Virus record (IMG/VR): IMGVR_UViG_3300031658_000118
Span: 1 to 24,562 of that record
DNA length: 24,562 bases
Strand: one strand, 5' to 3'
Origin: a virus
A program made the position numbers and the translations under genes. The notes under the pieces are model-generated. The model did no database searches and was not told the DNA's origin. It worked only from the letters and a program-made list of their open reading frames with translations. Position 1 is the stretch's first letter; every line of letters starts with the position of its first letter. Positions 21,651 to 24,562 of this stretch are shown here, piece after piece.

Positions 21651-22112
21651 TCAGTAATTTGAATAGTGAACCTTACCGCCAACTCTTGAGGCTATTAATA
21701 TTTGTTTTCTTTGATCTCCGAAATGTTTAATTGATACATGAACCCAGTTAGGTTCGTTATCCGTTCCGAACTCCCAAATTAATTGGTCAAATTCCAGGTT
21801 ATCTTTCACAAAATCAAATATTTGTTTGTTCGTAATACCTCCGTAAATATCTGCGTCTATATCTAATGCTTCGCCTTTTGAGTGTTGGCTTCTTTTACTG
21901 CCTCCTATAGCTTCATTTAAAGCATCTGACCTATACCCGCTACTTATTCCAATAGGGACATTAAAATAGTTTCTAATTGGTTCGAATACTTTATTAGCAG
22001 CATTGACTAATGCAGCTAAATGCTCATCAACTGGTAAATTAAAAATACCTTTCCGTATTGCCGTTGCGCTTTTAGTAGCTTCCTCGAGTGTTAAGTGGTA
22101 GGATAGATTCAT
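21651..22112 (-). CDS. M15 peptidase endolysin
   Basis: A 153-aa zinc peptidase of the M15 (D-Ala-D-Ala carboxypeptidase/L-alanoyl-D-glutamate endopeptidase-like) family. Visible residues are R61 in SGYRSDALN, metal ligands H77 in SQHSKGEALDID and D84, the general base E114 in LIWEFG, and metal ligand H125 in WVHVS. This is the order H-x6-D ... E ... H of the family. No signal peptide, so export depends on the holin. The ATG overlaps the stop of the upstream gene by 4 nt, and the holin gene follows. It cleaves peptide cross-links of host peptidoglycan. All key residues appear intact. Confidence 0.9.
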   Translation of the reverse strand: MNLSYHLTLEEATKSATAIRKGIFNLPVDEHLAALVNAANKVFEPIRNYFNVPIGISSGYRSDALNEAIGGSKRSQHSKGEALDIDADIYGGITNKQIFDFVKDNLEFDQLIWEFGTDNEPNWVHVSIKHFGDQRKQILIASRVGGKVHYSNY

Positions 22113-22639
22113 TTCTTTAGTTCTATTTTACCATCCTTACCTGTAAATGGTTCATCCCTTTCTACTTCTGTCATCTGAGAATCGTTTGCAACTACAGCAA
22201 CTAATGATTTCAAAATGGTTTTTAGTGTTTCTGCTCCCCTACATTGAGCGCATGGGTATTTGAACGACTTAGCTTTTGCATTGAATGTCTTGTTGTATTC
22301 CTCAACTAATCTATCTACATCGGATTGTGATGGTTTGTTCTCGTCTGTAATTATCCACCTTTCAATCTTGGAGTTTCCTATTATCTCAGAATGCTTTTCT
22401 CTGGTCGCTCCAACAAATGGACGTAAAGCAACTGACATTGAACGTCTAGTATTGTAGTTTAATTTAACACCTTTTACAATTGGAAACATTTCATTTAGTT
22501 TTTGCTTTCTGCCTTGACATCCGCAATCCTTTCCGAACATTCCTTGCACTAAACTTGCTACTCCTGTAATACTTGCAACCTTTTCGACTATGTCTCCAAG
22601 TCCAAGTGATTCTTTTAACTCTACTTTCTTTTTTGCCAT
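22109..22639 (-). CDS. Cys-rich protein of the lysis cassette, 176 aa
   Basis: A 176-aa basic protein with two Cys pairs: CGC in FGKDCGCQGRKQKLNEMFP (about 39-41) and CAQC in FKYPCAQCRGAETL (about 130-133). They could bind one Zn. The N-terminus has a Gly/Val-rich amphipathic segment (LGLGDIVEKVASITGVASLV). I recall proteins with the same GLGD...CGC beginning in Bacteroidota phages, uncharacterised. It precedes the endolysin and overlaps it by 4 nt, so a link to lysis is likely from coupling only. A TACATTTG element 4 nt before its ATG makes it the head of the lysis/terminase operon. Confidence 0.7.
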   Translation of the reverse strand: MAKKKVELKESLGLGDIVEKVASITGVASLVQGMFGKDCGCQGRKQKLNEMFPIVKGVKLNYNTRRSMSVALRPFVGATREKHSEIIGNSKIERWIITDENKPSQSDVDRLVEEYNKTFNAKAKSFKYPCAQCRGAETLKTILKSLVAVVANDSQMTEVERDEPFTGKDGKIELKK

Positions 22640-22643
22640 AAGA

Positions 22644-22651
22644 CAAATGTA
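22644..22651 (-). promoter_or_regulatory. Leaderless-type promoter element TACATTTG
   Basis: The minus strand reads TACATTTG-TCTT-ATG before the 176-aa gene at 22639, in the 21-nt gap after the NinG-like gene. It marks the switch from early-type genes to lysis, packaging and virion genes, so it could be a late promoter. Confidence 0.65.
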
Positions 22652-22660
22652 GTGTTTTTA

Positions 22661-23197
22661 TTATAGACCTCGAAGTTTCAATTTATAAACCTTCATTAAT
22701 TCCAAAATATCTTGCTTGGTGTAGTTCATTGGCTCATGATTACCCTCAATTAGTTCGGTTTTCTCTAATCCAATTCTGTTTATTAGTCCCTTCCTGTATT
22801 CAATTAGATTTCCGTGAAGATGGGTATTACAGTATTCGCATTGTAGATGGACGTTTTCCTCATTGTATCTTAATTCTGGATGCGCTCCTACGCTTTTATA
22901 GTGTCCTGCGTTAACTTTCTTTAGGGTTTTATTTTGGCAGCTGATACAAGGCTGTTTTGCATCCCTCATTCTTATAAACTTATTAAAGATAATCTGCAAA
23001 TCCTTTTTATATTCTCCTAATGTTTTTAGACTTTCTTTTACTCTTGCTTTTTTAGCCTTCCAAGCCGTTGCATTATCCTTTTTTTGTTTTGTTTTCACTA
23101 ATTCGTTGGCGCAATTAAAGCCGCAAACAGATTGCAATGGTCTTTCTTTTTGAAAAACCTCAAGGCAGTTTTTACATTTTCGTTTTCCTAGCTTCAT
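22661..23197 (-). CDS. ninG: NinG/Rap-like HNH recombination endonuclease
   Basis: A 178-aa protein with an N-terminal zinc-binding part (Cys8 and Cys11 in KCKNC, then two more Cys in VCGFNCANE), a Lys-rich helical linker (residues about 35-75) and a C-terminal HNH-type module. The module shows CISCQNKTLKKVNAGHY, then HLQCEYCNTHLHGN, the order of NinG. Lambda NinG (Rap) cuts D-loop and branched recombination intermediates. It probably helps resolve DNA before packaging. It starts 1 nt after the 90-aa gene and precedes the lysis operon promoter. Length is slightly below lambda NinG (204 aa by memory), with the key Cys and His present. Confidence 0.88.
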   Translation of the reverse strand: MKLGKRKCKNCLEVFQKERPLQSVCGFNCANELVKTKQKKDNATAWKAKKARVKESLKTLGEYKKDLQIIFNKFIRMRDAKQPCISCQNKTLKKVNAGHYKSVGAHPELRYNEENVHLQCEYCNTHLHGNLIEYRKGLINRIGLEKTELIEGNHEPMNYTKQDILELMKVYKLKLRGL

Positions 23198-23198
23198 T

Positions 23199-23471
23199 TT
23201 AATCCATTAGTTTATGCGTATCTAACCCAGTAAAAGTATGAATTAATTTCCTTAAATCTTCGCCACATTTGATAGCCATCTTACTCCGGTTCTCCATATC
23301 CATATTGTCATAACTCTGGTTGTCGAACATCTTATCCATTAAAGCCGTCTGGAAGATTAAAATAGTATTCATAAAATCCATATTGCTGTAATTTGGCTTT
23401 TCAGTTCCTGAAGAAGCTTGGTCTATAATATCGTTTGCGATAAGTTCTAATGCTTTTTTATGTGTTCTCAT
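23199..23471 (-). CDS. Hypothetical protein, 90 aa
   Basis: A 90-aa helical, acidic protein rich in Met, Asn and Asp (FMNTILIFQTALMDKMFDN, CGEDLRKLIHTFTG). No domain recognised. It is the first gene after the palindrome-rich 228-bp region and is followed 1 nt later by the NinG-like gene, so both are probably cotranscribed and under control of those sites. Function unknown, though linkage to NinG could indicate a DNA metabolism role. Confidence 0.7.
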   Translation of the reverse strand: MRTHKKALELIANDIIDQASSGTEKPNYSNMDFMNTILIFQTALMDKMFDNQSYDNMDMENRSKMAIKCGEDLRKLIHTFTGLDTHKLMD

Positions 23472-23492
23472 ATCTTTTAATTTTCAGTATTC

Positions 23493-23523
23493 TCGTCACA
23501 AATGTTATTAGTATTTGTGACGA
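23493..23523. promoter_or_regulatory. 11-bp inverted repeat, likely operator
   Basis: TCGTCACAAAT and ATTTGTGACGA flank a 9-bp spacer as a perfect inverted repeat about 22 bp upstream of the 90-aa gene. The inner ACAAAT/ATTTGT part also occurs over the promoter at 2358-2379. The spacer lengths and arm size fit a dimeric DNA-binding protein. A near-match TAACATTTG to the promoter element lies within one arm. Confidence 0.6.
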
Positions 23524-23677
23524 CTTATGTATGGTAGCGACATCAATGTCGTCACCACCCCAATATTTCAAATTTTTACCATTTTATTTAATTACTGGCA
23601 TTTATTAGCTGAATGAATTTTCATAACTCAACGGGTACATTATAAGCTTATGCGTTGTATTTCATACCCAATAGGGT

Positions 23678-23693
23678 AGTTAATATATTAACT
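23678..23693. promoter_or_regulatory. Perfect 16-bp palindrome AGTTAATATATTAACT
   Basis: A perfect, AT-rich palindrome lies 6 bp past the stop of the 73-aa gene. It has no following T run and weak GC content, so it is more likely a protein-binding or origin-related site than a terminator. The adjacent TACCC-AATA-GGGTA hairpin overlaps its edge. Confidence 0.55.
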
Positions 23694-23699
23694 GACCTT

Positions 23700-23921
23700 T
23701 TAACTTATTAATGCGCTAGTATTTAAGTCGTAGTCTTCAATTATATCATTTATCGTCTTAAAGATAGTATTAATATCTGTTTCTCCATTATTAATACATC
23801 TCTTTTTTAAGTTCACTTGTATTTGAAACAAAGCTAAAGCCATATCTAAAGATTTTATACATCTGTTATGTTCAAATAATTGTTCTGGGTCGCTTAAATC
23901 AAATTTTAAAACTGCCTTCAT
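23700..23921 (-). CDS. Small conserved-type phage protein, 73 aa
   Basis: A 73-aa protein starting MKAVLKFDLSDPEQLFEHNR, a beta strand followed by helices. This beginning (MKA-x-L-x-F-x-L plus an acidic helix) is common among small, uncharacterised proteins of tailed phages from many hosts. The rest is helical with a negatively charged C-terminus. It is preceded by two tandem palindromes (23939-23965) and followed by the palindrome-rich gap, so it forms a small regulated unit. Function unknown. Confidence 0.7.
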   Translation of the reverse strand: MKAVLKFDLSDPEQLFEHNRCIKSLDMALALFQIQVNLKKRCINNGETDINTIFKTINDIIEDYDLNTSALIS

Positions 23922-23938
23922 ATCATTTTTTTTATAGT

Positions 23939-23965
23939 GTTTACTGTAAACAATTTACTGTAAAT
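23939..23965. promoter_or_regulatory. Twin 13-bp palindromic operators
   Basis: GTTTACTGTAAAC (23939-23951) and ATTTACTGTAAAT (23953-23965) are both perfect odd palindromes sharing the 11-bp core TTTACTGTAAA, one base apart, with centres 14 bp apart. They lie in front of the 73-aa gene and overlap the stop of the winged-helix candidate. Tandem palindromes at this spacing are typical of cooperative repressor operators. Confidence 0.75.
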
Positions 23966-24248
23966 ATCGAAATTTAACTAGGTTTTCGTTTCTGCCAAAT
24001 AATCCTTCTCGAACTCCTCCTGTATAAAACAGCTTGTTTTCCTTAACCAAATCACTTATTGAACGTCTTATACTAGTTATTGGAACGGAGCTATTAAAGG
24101 CTAACCTAAGAAGTTGAGAGGCTCCATACTCGACCATCGGCTGAGAACTTAGAAACTTCATAATGATTTCGCTTTGAGATTTAGCTTTCGTTTTGAAAAC
24201 TTCTAATTGCTCTCCTTCTTCTCCTGTGGTATTGTAGTAATTTCCCAT
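23955..24248 (-). CDS. Putative winged-helix DNA-binding protein, 97 aa
   Basis: A 97-aa protein with an N-terminal polar region followed by SEIIMKFLSSQP, GASQLLRLAFNSSVPITSIRRSISDLVKENKL and a wing-like hairpin FYTGGVREGLFGRNENLVKFRYL. The order helix, helix, recognition helix (SIRRSISDL) and beta wing fits winged-helix DNA-binding domains. I recall similar small proteins from Bacteroidota phages. It may control transcription, and the twin palindromes that overlap its own 3' end are a candidate target. That link is inferred from proximity. It starts 9 nt after the 75-aa gene. Confidence 0.68.
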   Translation of the reverse strand: MGNYYNTTGEEGEQLEVFKTKAKSQSEIIMKFLSSQPMVEYGASQLLRLAFNSSVPITSIRRSISDLVKENKLFYTGGVREGLFGRNENLVKFRYLQ

Positions 24249-24257
24249 AATTATATT

Positions 24258-24485
24258 TTAATATTTAGTCAAAAAGATTTCTAATGAATCATCCATCTTG
24301 CACGAATTAACGTACTCGCTTAGGTACTCTTTTAATCCCTTGATTTTATACCTAGTATCTGGTGGTATTCTTAACGAAAACAAGCAGACTTCTTTAGGGC
24401 TTTTGCCTTCTGCCATCATTTTGTTAATCTTTCGAGCCAGAGGGGCTTCGGTTTCGTTTGCAATTAATTGTTCTAGTAGTGTCAT
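24258..24485 (-). CDS. Hypothetical protein, 75 aa
   Basis: A 75-aa protein of unknown family, helical with a short middle strand (CLFSLRIPPDTRYKIKGL). SLRIPPDTRYKIKGLKEYL vaguely resembles the strand-helix start of ribbon-helix-helix or Arc-like proteins, but the pattern is not complete. It is the first gene seen at this edge, with a near-consensus promoter element upstream at 24520-24527, and is followed 9 nt later by the winged-helix candidate. Confidence 0.62.
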   Translation of the reverse strand: MTLLEQLIANETEAPLARKINKMMAEGKSPKEVCLFSLRIPPDTRYKIKGLKEYLSEYVNSCKMDDSLEIFLTKY

Positions 24486-24519
24486 TGTTTTATTTTATCG
24501 TTCTGTCTTATTGACTCAA

Positions 24520-24527
24520 CGAATGTA
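24520..24527 (-). promoter_or_regulatory. Near-consensus promoter element TACATTCG
   Basis: TACATTCG differs from TAnnTTTG by one base and lies 34 nt before the ATG at 24485. No clear -33 element is visible in the remaining sequence to the window end. It would give a leader of roughly 30 nt. Weak call. Confidence 0.35.
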
Positions 24528-24562
24528 CATTAAACAATTCAATAAATCACTACTTCTTTAAA

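Larger units (their letters stand above)
23472..23699. promoter_or_regulatory. Palindrome-rich intergenic region
   Basis: This 228-bp stretch between the 73-aa and 90-aa genes is the longest non-coding gap. It holds an 11-bp inverted repeat (23493-23523), CGACAT-CA-ATGTCG (23538-23551), ATAAGCTTAT (23642-23651), TACCC-AATA-GGGTA (23666-23679) and the perfect 16-bp palindrome AGTTAATATATTAACT (23678-23693). GTGACGA or its complement TCGTCAC occurs three times (23493, 23517, 23549). No RNA gene or terminator with a T tract was seen. It may be an operator/promoter region or a replication origin. Confidence 0.6.

Noticed and set aside
21650-21682. Longer start for the holin at 21682
   Set aside because: It would overlap the endolysin by 32 nt. 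ATG 21649 sits just behind the endolysin stop and gives a normal holin start.
19328-23836. Further TAnnTTTG matches inside genes (for example TATTTTTG near 19328 and TAGCTTTG near 23829)
   Set aside because: They lie within coding regions without a nearby start codon and are expected by chance in AT-rich DNA.
24298-24561. 87-aa plus-strand frame at the right edge
   Set aside because: Antisense to the 75-aa gene and its upstream region. The composition is that of a shadow frame.
1-24562. CRISPR arrays, tRNA genes, insertion sequences, attachment sites
   Set aside because: No regularly spaced repeats, cloverleaf-like GGTTCGAAT arms with CCA-type ends, transposase frames or integrase were recognised on either strand by eye.

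Overview
The window is a block of dense genes, all on the minus strand, from a tailed double-stranded DNA bacteriophage or prophage. Its host is most likely a member of the Bacteroidota, probably a Flavobacteriia relative. Reasons: low GC (about one third by eye), no Shine-Dalgarno-like sites before genes, repeated copies of the Bacteroidota promoter element TAnnTTTG, and many genes resembling families I know from phages of that phylum. Long non-contractile (siphovirus-like) morphology is suggested by a 601-aa tape measure protein, a tail-tube candidate and the absence of sheath genes. No integrase, repressor of known type, tRNA, CRISPR array or insertion sequence was seen, so temperate or lytic lifestyle cannot be decided here.

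Reading in the direction of transcription (high to low coordinates): (1) 24.5-22.7 kb holds small early-type genes (a winged-helix candidate, three unknowns) and a NinG-like HNH nuclease, with a 228-bp palindrome-rich intergenic region at 23472-23699 and twin palindromes at 23939-23965. (2) 22.6-21.1 kb is a lysis cassette: a Cys-rich protein, M15 peptidase endolysin and holin. (3) 21.1-18.7 kb has the small and large terminase and a tail-assembly-chaperone-like gene split by a -1 frame change at a T9 run. (4) 18.7-13.3 kb has tail completion/neck proteins and two large distal-tail proteins. (5) 13.3-11.3 kb has a 56-aa gene and the tape measure. (6) 11.3-8.6 kb has a protease/scaffold, the major capsid protein and a tail-tube candidate, closed by a terminator. 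(7) 8.6-2.4 kb has a 104-aa gene, portal, two connector candidates, a tail fibre, a LamG-fold protein, a small unknown and a membrane/coiled-coil protein. (8) 2.3-0.5 kb is a recombination module (164-aa partner, YqaJ-like exonuclease, small genes including a ribbon-helix-helix candidate) ending in a terminator. (9) The left edge has an 80-aa gene with its own promoter and a gene cut by the window end.

The most striking signal is TANATTTG placed exactly 4 nt before the start codon of six genes, at positions that divide the genome into functional transcription units. This fits promoters producing leaderless mRNAs. Also notable are a G10 tract in the 1046-aa tail gene, where loss of one G gives an immediate stop; the frame break in the chaperone-like gene; a probable nested scaffold start inside the protease gene; and an unusual gene order in which lysis and tail genes precede capsid and portal. 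I did not find a wholly new defence or mobile system here.
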